The position numbers were made by a program, and so were the translations under genes. The notes under the pieces are model-generated. The model searched no databases. It was not told the DNA's origin and saw only the letters and a list, made by a program, of their open reading frames with translations. DNA of 64,000 bases, taken from the NCBI GenBank assembly GCA_028688225.1, contig JAQTYQ010000013.1, forward strand, positions 38,894 through 102,893, given 5' to 3'. The first letter of the stretch is position 1, and every line of letters begins with the position of its first letter. Shown in pieces: positions 18,560 through 27,515 of this stretch. The stretch is from Opitutaceae bacterium. GTDB taxonomy: Bacteria; Verrucomicrobiota; Verrucomicrobiia; Opitutales; Opitutaceae.

Positions 18560-19147
18560 TCATTCGTAGTCGTACAGCTTGGGATCGCGCACGGGCGGGC
18601 CGCGGCGCGCACGGAAGCGATGTCGGGCCTCTTTGGGATCGGCCGCCGGCTTGGGCCCGGCACCGGGCTCGCCGCCATCAGGATCGTCCGGGTCCTGCCC
18701 TCCGCCAAAAGCCTCCCCCAGCTGCTCCTCCAGCTTGTCCGGATCGGCACCCTCCTCGAGTTTGCGCACGGCTTCCTCCATCTCTCCGTCGAGTTTTTCC
18801 CCGGTCAGCTCGGACATGCGCCGCATCATGCGCCCCATGGCGCGCGGATCGTTTTCGTCGATGTTGGCGAACTCGCCCTCCATGGCCGACATCGCCGCCT
18901 CCATCCGTGCCTCCTCCGCCGGATCGCCACCCGGACCGGCGGGCATCGTTTCACCTTTCCCGGCATCCGGTGTCCGCGCCTCGCTTTTCCGGATCCGTCC
19001 GGTCAGCGCAAACGGCGAAATGATCTTGCGCATGCGGTAGGCCGGATTGTCGGGACACCTCGGGACGGTCCGCCCCTGCGCGAACGTCTTCGCGTAGAAG
19101 GAGTAGATTTTGTTATTGTCCGGGCAGTAGTACTCGTAGATCGGCAT
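18560..19147 (-). CDS. FmdB-like protein with degenerate zinc ribbon
   Basis: The 195-residue protein begins MPIYEYYCPDNN, the start expected of FmdB-family zinc ribbons (MPIYEYxCxxC). Here both knuckles read CPDN (C8 to N11 and C31 to N34), so two of the four expected zinc ligands are Asn. Residues 75-140 are helical and Met/Glu-rich (MGRMMRRMSELTGEKLDGEM), and the C-terminal 55 residues are Pro/Asp/Gly-rich and disordered. The ATG at 19147 is chosen from the conserved start. Function is unknown, and FmdB proteins have been called regulatory without firm proof. Confidence 0.75.
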   Translation of the reverse strand: MPIYEYYCPDNNKIYSFYAKTFAQGRTVPRCPDNPAYRMRKIISPFALTGRIRKSEARTPDAGKGETMPAGPGGDPAEEARMEAAMSAMEGEFANIDENDPRAMGRMMRRMSELTGEKLDGEMEEAVRKLEEGADPDKLEEQLGEAFGGGQDPDDPDGGEPGAGPKPAADPKEARHRFRARRGPPVRDPKLYDYE

Positions 19148-19280
19148 GACGGGCTTGGTTGACCACAGATTGCACTGATCGGCATCAATACAAGACAACT
19201 TCTTCGTCCTCGCAAGTGGGACCCGGCACCGTGTGTCCTTGGCGGTCCTCATGGAGGGGACTGGTCTCCCTACCGCCTCG

Positions 19281-20525
19281 TTACTTCGACTGCGACATTG
19301 GGCTGAATGGATCCCGCCGCGGTTCCACCGCGTTGGGCGCATCCGTGCGATGCGCGGCGGATCGTCCCAGTTGGTGCCCGTGCTGCACGACCGGAGGCTT
19401 CCCGCGCTGGTTCATCTGATCGATCACGGCCGCCAGCCGGCGGCGCTTTTCATCCGTCTGCGTAAACATCTCCAGCTGCGCCGGGCCCTCCTCCACGCCG
19501 GAAAAGCGCACGCTGACCAGCCGCAGCGGCCGCCGCTTCGTCCACGCCTTTTTCAGCAGCGACCGCACCAGCGGATAAAACGGCGTCTCGAGCTCCGTGG
19601 CGGCTTCCAGACTCTGCCCGGCCGTCTCGTTCTCCATGCCGGGATAGCGCACCTTGATGGTCATGGTCCTCACCCGCTTTCCGTCGGCGCGGATCTTGGG
19701 CATGAGCTCGTCGATCATGCGCTTGGCGATGCGCTCGATCTCCGCAAATTCGGCGACGTCCTGCGGAAAGGTTTCCTGTTGCGAGTAGGATTTCGCATCC
19801 TCGGCGGCGGTTTCAACCGCGCTCGCATCCTGACCGCGGGCGGTCGCCAGTACCTCACGCCAGAAATTCCCGCAGAGGGCATGCAGCTCGTCCTCGCTCC
19901 GTGCCCGCAGGTCGCGGACAAGGTGGATGCCCTGCGCCTTGAGGGCGGCCTCCGTCTTCACGCCGATGCCCGGCAGGCGTCCGATTCCGAGCGGAGCGAG
20001 AAAATCCGCCTCCGTGCCGGGTGGAACCACCACGAACCCGCGGGGTTTGCGCAGCTTGCTGGCGATGGCGGCGACCAGTTTGTTCGCGGCGATGCCGAAG
20101 GAAACCGGGAGGCCAAGTTTCCGGTCGATGCGGTCCTGGAGCGTCCGCACCGCGGCCTCGATCGCGGCCGGCGTCTTGAATCCACACAGTCCCAGATCGA
20201 GATAGCCCTCGTCAATCGAGCGCCGCTCCACCACGGGCGTCAGCTCCTCGCACAGGGCGAACAGTCGGCGCGAGTACTCGCCATAACGGCCGGAGGCGTG
20301 TTCGACGAGGATAAGGTCGGGGCAGACTTTGAGCGCCCGCGCCGTCGGCATCGGCGTGTAGACGCCGCAGGCCCGCGCCTCGTAGCTGGCGGACGAGATG
20401 ATCCCGCGCCGCCTCCCGCCCACCGCCACCTTCCGGCCGCGCAGGGACGGATCCAGCACCTGTTCGACCGAGACGAAGAACGCATCGGCGTCGAGATGAA
20501 CGATGGTGGGCAGATCGGTTTGCAT
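19281..20525 (-). CDS. dinB: DNA polymerase IV (Y family)
   Basis: The 414-residue translesion polymerase has catalytic carboxylates in HLDADAFF (D12, D14) and in SIDEGYLDL (D105, E106). Both little-finger region and helix-hairpin-helix (LPGIGVKTEAALKAQGI) are present. QLEMF near the C-terminus (about 370) fits a beta-clamp-binding motif. A 40-residue basic, low-complexity tail follows. No LexA-type operator could be recognised upstream. It makes short, error-prone synthesis across lesions. Confidence 0.95.
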   Translation of the reverse strand: MQTDLPTIVHLDADAFFVSVEQVLDPSLRGRKVAVGGRRRGIISSASYEARACGVYTPMPTARALKVCPDLILVEHASGRYGEYSRRLFALCEELTPVVERRSIDEGYLDLGLCGFKTPAAIEAAVRTLQDRIDRKLGLPVSFGIAANKLVAAIASKLRKPRGFVVVPPGTEADFLAPLGIGRLPGIGVKTEAALKAQGIHLVRDLRARSEDELHALCGNFWREVLATARGQDASAVETAAEDAKSYSQQETFPQDVAEFAEIERIAKRMIDELMPKIRADGKRVRTMTIKVRYPGMENETAGQSLEAATELETPFYPLVRSLLKKAWTKRRPLRLVSVRFSGVEEGPAQLEMFTQTDEKRRRLAAVIDQMNQRGKPPVVQHGHQLGRSAAHRTDAPNAVEPRRDPFSPMSQSK

Positions 20526-20668
20526 GAGACGTTTGCCGGGATCGGCAATTCCTAAACCAGTCCCGGCCGAAAATAAAACCCGAAGCGCGCGCCCGCCGCC
20601 GGCAGAGATCGCAGCACCGCATTGACGGAACGCCCCGGAACGGTAGATTGGCTCAACCTTCCCCGTCC

Positions 20669-22006
20669 ATGCCTGCCGCCCCGGTGGTTATCCTTCACGG
20701 TTACAGCGACGACCGGCGTTCCTTCGTGCCGCTCTCCCGGTTTCTCAAGGACAAGGGCTTCCACGTCGTGCCGATTTACCTCGGCGACTACCTCACGCTG
20801 GAGGACGCCATCACCATCCCCGATCTGGCCAAGGCCTTTGATGCCGCCCTGCGCGCCACCGGCCTGCCGGTGGATCAGGCGGGCGGTCTCGACCTCGTGG
20901 TGCATTCCACCGGCAGCCTGGTGGCCCGGGAGTGGATGACGCGGTTTTATCTCGAAGCCGGCCGGAAGTGCCCCGTGGCGCATTACCTGATGCTGGCCCC
21001 CGCCAACCACGGCTCGCCGCTGGGGCATCTGGGCAAGACCATGTTCGGCCGCATCGTCAAGGGCTGGAAAACCGGCTTCGAGTCCGGCACCCAGGTGCTG
21101 AACAGCCTCGAACTGGCTTCGCCCTACACGTGGAGCCTGGCCCGGCGCGACCTTTTCGGCGACCGCTCCTTCTACCGACCCGACGTGTGCATGGCGGCGG
21201 TCCTCGTCGGCTCCCGGCCCTACCAGTCGGGCCTGCGCCGGCTCGTGGACAAGAACGGCGGCGACGGCACGGTTTACGTCTGCACCGCCAACCTGAACAC
21301 CACCGGCCTGAGCGTCCGTTTCCACCGGCAGACTCAGCCGGCGGAGGTCTCCGTGTGGCCGGGCGCGGCCCGGCCCATCGCCCTGGGGGTCTTCCCCGAC
21401 CGCGATCACTCCACCATCACGCGGCCGGACACGGGCGACGCCGGTCTCGGCGAGCTGGTGGTCGATTTCCTCACTCTCGCCTCGCCGGCCGCCTACGCCG
21501 CCTACCGGCAGCGCTGCGACCGGCTCACCGCCGCCACGCTTCCCGCCGCTCCCGCCGCCGACATCTATCACACCTACCAGAATCTCGTCGCCCGCGTGAC
21601 CGACGACCTCGGGTATCCCGTCCCCGATTACTTCCTCGAATTCTACGAAGCGCCGCGAACGCCGCGCGACAACCTCCGCGTGGATGATCTCATGGTCAAG
21701 GTGCATGCCGAGATCCTGGAGAGCGTGCATGCCTGCACCAACGACCCGAGCTTCCGCTCGCTGATCTTCGATCTCACCGACCTGAACCGTGCCCTCGCCG
21801 GCGGCCGGAAGCTCATGTTCAGCCTCTCCGCGGCGCCGCTCAGCGGAATCGTCGGCTACAGCGCCGGCGCGGCCAACGACATCAGCGAGCTGCCCGTGGA
21901 TCTTCAGCCAGGCCAAAGCTTCTGGCGTCCCAACCAGACCGTCCTCGCCGACCTGATCGTCGAGCGCACGCAGGCCGAAAAGGCGTTCCGGCTCTACCGG
22001 GCGTGA
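20669..22006 (+). CDS. Alpha/beta hydrolase, lipase-like
   Basis: The 445-residue protein starts with a beta strand and oxyanion segment VVILHGYSDDRRSF. The nucleophile elbow is VHSTGS (Ser80, with Val where the first Gly of GxSxG usually sits). A catalytic His could be in FPDRDHSTIT. No signal peptide is present, so it is probably cytoplasmic. The last 150 residues are an extra beta-rich region of unknown role. The in-frame TTG seven codons upstream is a less likely start than the ATG at 20669. The substrate is unknown. Confidence 0.75.
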   Translation: MPAAPVVILHGYSDDRRSFVPLSRFLKDKGFHVVPIYLGDYLTLEDAITIPDLAKAFDAALRATGLPVDQAGGLDLVVHSTGSLVAREWMTRFYLEAGRKCPVAHYLMLAPANHGSPLGHLGKTMFGRIVKGWKTGFESGTQVLNSLELASPYTWSLARRDLFGDRSFYRPDVCMAAVLVGSRPYQSGLRRLVDKNGGDGTVYVCTANLNTTGLSVRFHRQTQPAEVSVWPGAARPIALGVFPDRDHSTITRPDTGDAGLGELVVDFLTLASPAAYAAYRQRCDRLTAATLPAAPAADIYHTYQNLVARVTDDLGYPVPDYFLEFYEAPRTPRDNLRVDDLMVKVHAEILESVHACTNDPSFRSLIFDLTDLNRALAGGRKLMFSLSAAPLSGIVGYSAGAANDISELPVDLQPGQSFWRPNQTVLADLIVERTQAEKAFRLYRA

Positions 22007-22285
22007 TCACACCGCCCCCACGAGACAGAGGGCAGCGGGGAGTGTTTTTGGGGGGCCGAAGCCAAATCCGGGCGCTCCCGTTCCGACGGCCTGATCGCCC
22101 TCCTGCGCCGCGCGCACCCGCAGGCACAGACGAGGCGGCGGGCTCGAAAGCGCGCTGATCCCTCTCGGGCATCACTGATGCCGGAACAAGTATTTCCGGG
22201 CATTATACGGATCTGCTATAAACGAGGGAGCGAATAAAGCAGGTGCAAGCGGCGACCGGCGCCGCTTTTGCCCCGCCCTCACATC

Positions 22286-23092
22286 ATGAGCCAGCTCCCA
22301 CTCGATCCTACCCAGTCGGCCTCCGCCGCGCAATTCGACCGCCAGAGCGATCGCTACGGCCGGTCGCACATTCTCGCCGACACCGGCGATCTGGCCGAGG
22401 CACTGCGGGATGTACGGCCCGGCGCCGAGGCCACCGCCCTCGACGTGGCGACCGGCGGGGGACACGCGGCTTTGTTCTTGGCGCGCGGCGGCTGGCGGGT
22501 GACCGCCGGCGACATCGCGCCGCGCATGCTGGAGAATGCCCGGCGGCTGGCGGCGGAAGCCGGACTGGAGATCGACACCCGGCTGTTTCCCGCCGAGAAG
22601 ATGCCGTTTGCAGACGCGACGTTTGACCTCGTGACCGCGCGTGTGGCGCCGCATCACTTCAGTTCTCCCGCGCGGTTTGTCGCCGAGGCGGCGCGGGTGC
22701 TCCGGCCGGGCGGACATTTCCTGGTGATCGACGGGAGCGTGCCGGACGACGATCCCGAAACCGAAGCCTGGCTGCATTCGGTTGAAAAGTGGCGTGACCC
22801 GAGCCACGGCCGCTTCCTGTCGCGAGCCGCCTGGGAGGCGCTGGTGCGGCGGCAGCATCTGACGATCCTCCGCTCCGAACTGCGCCCCCGAAAACAGCCG
22901 GACCTGCACTGGTACTTTGAAACCGCCGCCACGCCGGAAGAAAACCGCGCCCGGGTGCTGGAGGCCGTGCGCACCGCGCCGGCAAAAGTCCGGGCGACCC
23001 TGAGGCTGGCCGAAGAGGACGGCCGCATTGTCTGGTGGTGGCCCATGCTCACGTTGCTGGCCCGCTCCGCGACGGCGGGGCCAAGCCGGTAA
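22286..23092 (+). CDS. SAM-dependent methyltransferase, UbiE-like class I
   Basis: The 268-residue protein is a Rossmann-like methyltransferase. Motif I is LDVATGGGHAALFLA, motif II contains GDIAPRMLENAR, and motif IV/post-I is FADATFDLVTARVAPHHFSS, followed by VLRPGGHFLVID. It resembles the UbiE/arsenite-methyltransferase group without arsenic-binding cysteines. The target is unknown, and neighbours give no pathway hint. Confidence 0.85.
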   Translation: MSQLPLDPTQSASAAQFDRQSDRYGRSHILADTGDLAEALRDVRPGAEATALDVATGGGHAALFLARGGWRVTAGDIAPRMLENARRLAAEAGLEIDTRLFPAEKMPFADATFDLVTARVAPHHFSSPARFVAEAARVLRPGGHFLVIDGSVPDDDPETEAWLHSVEKWRDPSHGRFLSRAAWEALVRRQHLTILRSELRPRKQPDLHWYFETAATPEENRARVLEAVRTAPAKVRATLRLAEEDGRIVWWWPMLTLLARSATAGPSR

Positions 23093-23405
23093 GCCTTGGG
23101 ATCAGAGTATGCTGGATCCACGCAGTCGGAATGAAGCAGCCGACGTCAGGAGGCTGTCAAAAGATGAGTCGCCGCTGACTCTCAGCCTCGTTACCTCGGC
23201 TGCTACGCGGTTCTGCGAAATCCGACTGCATGGACACGGCTGAGTGCAGCCATCTTCGCGCAGCGCCGCGCCGAGCCAAGGCGCCCTCGGCTGCCACCCG
23301 GGCTAACCCAGATCGTCGTCGCGATTCGATCGGATTCCGCCGGCACGGAAAAGAATCTCGTCTTCACAGACTAGTGCCTGTTATTGCCAATTAACCGATA
23401 ACCTC
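23093..23405. other. Intergenic region before the Deg protease
   Basis: This 313-base stretch has no credible gene. It contains CAGCCTCGTTACCTCGGCTG near 23186, which resembles CGCCTCGTTACTTCGACTGC near 19268, so it may hold a decayed dispersed repeat. The last 30 bases are AT-rich and could hold the promoter of the following gene. Confidence 0.4.
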
Positions 23406-24974
23406 ATGCATCATTCCGCGCGTATGCTTCGTGGGCTCGTGGACCTGTTCGCAATCGTCGCACTCGTGACCCCGATTGCCGTTGGCATTCGCGCGCAAAC
23501 AAGCGAGGCCGGCGCTGCCCAAGCCGGGCCGGCGACTGCACGGCAGGTCGAGAACTCGGTCGTCAAGGTGTTCGCCACCATGCGCTACCCTGATTTCGGG
23601 CGGCCCTGGACCAAGCAGTCCCCCACCGAGGTGACCGCCAGCGGCGTGGTAATCGAAGGCAAGCGCATCCTCACCAACGCCCATGCCGTGCTTTATGCCA
23701 GCCAGGTGCAGGTGCAGGCCAACCAGGCCGGTGACAAGATCTCCGCCACGGTCGCGGCGATCGCGCCCGGCATCGACCTGGCCGTGCTTACGCTCGACGA
23801 CGAATCGTTTTTCGATGCGCACCCGCCGCTAACGCGGGCGAACACCCTCCCCGCCATCAAGGACCCGGTCATGGCCTACGGTTATCCCACGGGCGGCAGC
23901 AGCCTTTCGATCACCAAGGGCATCGTCTCGCGCATCGAATTCACGGTTTACAACTTCCCCGTGTCCGGCCTGCGCATCCAGATCGATGCCGCGATCAACC
24001 CCGGCAACAGCGGCGGGCCGGCCGTGGCGGGCGACAAGATGATCGGCCTTGCCTTCAGCCGCCTCGGCGGAGGAACGGAAAACATCGGCTACATCATTCC
24101 CTGCGAGGAGATCGAGCTGTTTCTCCGGGACATCGCCGACGGTCGCTACGACGGCAAGCCGGCCATGTTCGACGAGCTCCAGACGCTGGAGAACCCGGCG
24201 CTGCGGGCGTTCCTCAAGCTCGGCAAGCGGGTTGAGGGCACTGTCGTGCACAAGCCCTTTCGCGACGATTCCGCCTACCCGCTGAAGGAATGGGACCTCA
24301 TCACGAAGATTGGCGACACACCGGTGGACGACCAGGGCATGAGCAAACTGAGCGATAACATCCGCGTTCACTTCACCTATCTGATTCAAAGGCTCGCCCA
24401 GGACGGCAAGGTCCCGCTGACCATCGTGCGGGCGGGCCGGGAGCTGGCGATCGAGCTGCCGGTATCGCCGGATCGCCCCTCGGTCGTGAAGGATTTGCAG
24501 GGCGCCTATCCCGCTTATCTCATCTACGGGCCGCTCGTGTTTTCTCCCGTGTCTCGGCAATTTCTCGGCTTGTTCGGCAACAATGCGACCCTGCTCGGTT
24601 GGCTCGGTACCGCCGGCAGTCCGTTGATCACGCGCTCCGGCGACAAGCCGGCATTCCTCGACGAGGAACTGGTGGTGGTTTCCTCCCCCTTCTTCCCGCA
24701 CAAACTCGCCCAAGGTTATTCGAACCCCGCCGGGAAGGTCGTCAAAGCCGTCAACGGCATCGCCATCAAGAACCTCCGCCACCTGGTCGAGGTCCTGCGC
24801 GATTCGAGGGACGAATTTATCGCGGTCGAATTTCACGGCCGCATGGCGGAATCCCCCGTGTTTTCACGCCAGGAGATGATTGCCGCCACCGAGGAGATTC
24901 TGACCGACAACGGCATTCGCAGTCAGGGTTCACCGGACGCGCTCGCCGTTTGGAACGCCCGTCCCGCTCGGTAA
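23406..24974 (+). CDS. Deg/HtrA-type trypsin-like serine protease
   Basis: The 522-residue protein has an N-terminal hydrophobic signal (about 8-30), then a trypsin-fold domain with the triad H93 (TNAHAV), D124 (GIDLAVL) and S202 (NPGNSGGP). Two later segments look like divergent PDZ domains (LKEWDLITKIGDTPVDD around 300 and GKVVKAVNGIAIKNLRHLVEVL around 460). The build is closer to the plant/cyanobacterial Deg9-like subgroup than to E. coli DegP. It probably acts on misfolded proteins in the periplasm. Confidence 0.9.
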   Translation: MHHSARMLRGLVDLFAIVALVTPIAVGIRAQTSEAGAAQAGPATARQVENSVVKVFATMRYPDFGRPWTKQSPTEVTASGVVIEGKRILTNAHAVLYASQVQVQANQAGDKISATVAAIAPGIDLAVLTLDDESFFDAHPPLTRANTLPAIKDPVMAYGYPTGGSSLSITKGIVSRIEFTVYNFPVSGLRIQIDAAINPGNSGGPAVAGDKMIGLAFSRLGGGTENIGYIIPCEEIELFLRDIADGRYDGKPAMFDELQTLENPALRAFLKLGKRVEGTVVHKPFRDDSAYPLKEWDLITKIGDTPVDDQGMSKLSDNIRVHFTYLIQRLAQDGKVPLTIVRAGRELAIELPVSPDRPSVVKDLQGAYPAYLIYGPLVFSPVSRQFLGLFGNNATLLGWLGTAGSPLITRSGDKPAFLDEELVVVSSPFFPHKLAQGYSNPAGKVVKAVNGIAIKNLRHLVEVLRDSRDEFIAVEFHGRMAESPVFSRQEMIAATEEILTDNGIRSQGSPDALAVWNARPAR

Positions 24975-25032
24975 GCCTGGCCGCGCGCCGGCAAAAAATC
25001 CGGATGTGCGCGCGGCCGGCCGGCGTCGCGGG

Positions 25033-25545
25033 TCACGGACCGGCACGATCCACGATCTTCGTTTCTTCGATCACGACCATGATCGAGTCGCCCACCTTGT
25101 GCGTGGAAAAACGGAACTGCACGATCCTGCCCTTGGTGTCGGCCGGCGGTTGCGGCACGGCATACACTCCGCAGCGCGCCTGCCCGTCCGCGTAGGTGTC
25201 GACGATGGTTTGCCGCAGTGCGCAACCATGACAATGGGACGTCTGGCCGCATCCGCCTGGAAGTCCCGCGTAGTAGCATTCGATGGCCACGCCGGTCGGG
25301 CCGGCCTTCAGTTGCGTGCGGGAACTGCCCGCGATCGTCTCGGCGGCGCGGTTCGCCTCCACCACCGTCAGGTCGCGGTCGGTCACCAGAACCGGGAAGT
25401 CGAGGCGATTGAGGAAGTCGCCCAGCCTGACCGAACCTCCCACCATCCGGCGCAGGCAATCCTCGCAGATGCCGTGGGAGATTTTGGCGTCGCCTGAAGC
25501 ATCCTCCACCAAAAGCTTTTGACACCAGGCGCAGGCGACTTTCAT
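25033..25545 (-). CDS. Small PAS-domain protein with cysteine-rich N-terminus
   Basis: The 170-residue protein begins with a rubredoxin-like pair of knuckles (CAWC and GICEDC), then a PAS domain (FLNRLDFPVLVTDRDLTVVEANRAA). Inside the PAS domain is a Cys cluster, CYYAGLPGGCGQTSHCHGCA, which could bind a metal or Fe-S centre. No output domain is attached, so it may signal by protein contact. An ATG eight codons upstream (25569) is possible, but MKVACAWCQKL is the better start. A hairpin with arms TGGGGA and TCCCCG covers the region just before it. Confidence 0.7.
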   Translation of the reverse strand: MKVACAWCQKLLVEDASGDAKISHGICEDCLRRMVGGSVRLGDFLNRLDFPVLVTDRDLTVVEANRAAETIAGSSRTQLKAGPTGVAIECYYAGLPGGCGQTSHCHGCALRQTIVDTYADGQARCGVYAVPQPPADTKGRIVQFRFSTHKVGDSIMVVIEETKIVDRAGP

Positions 25546-25769
25546 GACTGGGGAGCATTCCCCGGTCATAGTGTCGCGCGAGTCCAGATATAAGTCGAAT
25601 GACGCGGCCGCTTTGCCTCGGGAGCGAGCGCGGCATCCGGGCGGCGATGCGATCAGGATTCACCATTGAAATTCCTGCGGCCGGATCCCTAGAGTGCTGC
25701 CGCGCCAGGGAAGCCGCTTCCTGCCGAAAACGTTCTCGAACCCAGCAACCTGCTTTCAGGCCCAGATCC

Positions 25770-26864
25770 ATGAGATATGCACTGATCATCGCCGGCGGTT
25801 CCGGAACCCGGTTGTGGCCGATGAGCCGCGCCTCCCAGCCCAAACAGCTGATTCCGTTCATCGGAGGCAAAAGCCTGCTCCGGCTGGCCTATGACCGTCT
25901 GAATGGGCTCGTTCCCGCGTCCCGGCGTTACGTTTGCGCGGGCCGCCAGCATGCCGCCGCCGTCGGCAGGGCGCTGCCCGGATTTTCGCCGGATCGATTT
26001 TTGGGGGAACCGGCTGGTCGCGACACCCTCAACGCCGTCGGCTATGGCGCGGCCGTCATTGCCCAACAGGATCCCGCGGCGGTCATCGCCGTGTTCACCG
26101 CCGACCACATCATCGAGCCCGTCGCCGAATTCCGGCGGGTCGTTGAGCGCGGTTTCCGGCTGGTGGAGCAACATCCCGAAACGCTGGTTACCTTTGGCAT
26201 CGCGCCGACGGAGGCGGCCACCAGTTACGGCTATCTGCAGCTGGGTGATTCCATCGGCAACTCGGCCCGCATCGTCACCCAATTCAAGGAAAAGCCTGAC
26301 GCCGCCACGGCGAGTGCCTATCTGCAGGCCGGAGCCCGGCACTATTTGTGGAACAGCGGCCTGTTTGTCTGGCGGGCCTCGACCCTGCTCGCGTGCATCC
26401 GGCGCTACGAACCTGCCAGCTCCGAGGGTCTGGCCCAGATCGGCCGGGCCTGGCCGACGGCGCGGCGCGAGTCCGTCGTGAACCGGGTCTTCCCCGCACT
26501 GAAAAAAATCAGCGTTGACTATGCCGTCATGGAGCCCGCCTCCCGCGATCCGCAGGTACGGGTGGCGGCCGTGCCGATGCCGCTGAAATGGATCGATGTC
26601 GGCACCTGGCCGAAGTTCGCCGAAACCTGCACGCAGGACGCCCAGGGCAACGCGCTGGGCGCGGAGCGCCCGCTGCTGCTCGACACCCGGGGGACGTTGG
26701 TCGCCTCCAGCGATCCCCGGCACCTCATCGCCACCATCGGCTGCGAAAACCTGATCATTGTCCACACACCGGACGCGACGCTGATCTGCCGGAAAGACGA
26801 CGCCGAGGTTCTCAAGGAACTGCACCGTTTGGTCGGCGAGCGCCACGGCGACGCATTACTCTGA
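25770..26864 (+). CDS. manC: Mannose-1-phosphate guanylyltransferase
   Basis: The 364-residue nucleotidyltransferase makes GDP-mannose for polysaccharide and glycoprotein synthesis. Residues 5-25 have the signature IIAGGSGTRLWPMSR and QPKQL, FTADHIIEP follows near 110, and FKEKPDAATASAYL and WNSGLFVWRA mark the sugar site. The C-terminal PMPLKWIDVGTW is typical. It lacks the phosphomannose isomerase domain of bifunctional enzymes. The ATG at 25770 follows 57 open but unrelated codons. Confidence 0.92.
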   Translation: MRYALIIAGGSGTRLWPMSRASQPKQLIPFIGGKSLLRLAYDRLNGLVPASRRYVCAGRQHAAAVGRALPGFSPDRFLGEPAGRDTLNAVGYGAAVIAQQDPAAVIAVFTADHIIEPVAEFRRVVERGFRLVEQHPETLVTFGIAPTEAATSYGYLQLGDSIGNSARIVTQFKEKPDAATASAYLQAGARHYLWNSGLFVWRASTLLACIRRYEPASSEGLAQIGRAWPTARRESVVNRVFPALKKISVDYAVMEPASRDPQVRVAAVPMPLKWIDVGTWPKFAETCTQDAQGNALGAERPLLLDTRGTLVASSDPRHLIATIGCENLIIVHTPDATLICRKDDAEVLKELHRLVGERHGDALL

Positions 26865-26893
26865 AGGATACCGGCCGCGCACCGATCTCCGCC

Positions 26894-27448
26894 ATGCAAC
26901 CCTGGAAGACCCTGGCGAGGCGTGTCCTGTGCCGCCCCAACCAATTTCTTGCGGTCGAGATTCATGAGCTCGAACTGCCCGATGGACGGCACATCGACGA
27001 CTGGCCCTGGCTGGTGACTCCCGACTATGTCAATGTGCTGGCCCGGATCCCTGACGGCCGTTTTCTGTGCTTCCGGCAGACCAAGTATGCCGTCCAGGGT
27101 GTTTCCCTTGCCCCGATGGGAGGATTCATCGAGCCGGGAGAGCAGCCCTTGCACGCCGCGCAGCGCGAGCTGAGCGAGGAGACCGGCTACCGCGCCCCGA
27201 CCTGGCATGCCATTGGCAGCGGCGTGGTGGATGCCAATCGCGGCGCCGGCACCGCCCACTTTTTCCTGGCGTTGGATGCCCGGCTGGAGTCCGGTCGCAA
27301 GGCCGATGATCTCGAGCAGCAGGAACTCCTCCTCCTGAACCGTCATGACATCGAGCAGGCTCTTGATCGCGGTGAGTTCAAGGTGCTGGCTTGGGCCGCC
27401 ATCGTCGCCGCCGGTTTGCGATATTTGGACCAGCACCGCCTTTCTTGA
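26894..27448 (+). CDS. Nudix hydrolase
   Basis: The 184-residue protein has a complete Nudix box at 77-99: GFIEPGEQPLHAAQRELSEE followed by TGY. It belongs to the ADP-ribose pyrophosphatase-like group by overall layout (N-terminal beta domain then Nudix fold). It is 29 bases behind manC and may be coexpressed; hydrolysis of a nucleotide sugar is plausible but unproven. An IS1380 element sits a short distance downstream. Confidence 0.88.
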   Translation: MQPWKTLARRVLCRPNQFLAVEIHELELPDGRHIDDWPWLVTPDYVNVLARIPDGRFLCFRQTKYAVQGVSLAPMGGFIEPGEQPLHAAQRELSEETGYRAPTWHAIGSGVVDANRGAGTAHFFLALDARLESGRKADDLEQQELLLLNRHDIEQALDRGEFKVLAWAAIVAAGLRYLDQHRLS

Positions 27449-27515
27449 GGTAATTCCGTCAGGCTTGGAACTCGTGCCGGCCTTCCGGCGTCTGAGACGG
27501 ACATGATGCCCTTAG

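Noticed and set aside
25536..25572. Hairpin at the start of the PAS gene as a terminator
   Set aside because: The arms are short, it has no T run and it overlaps the coding start, so it is noted only with the gene.
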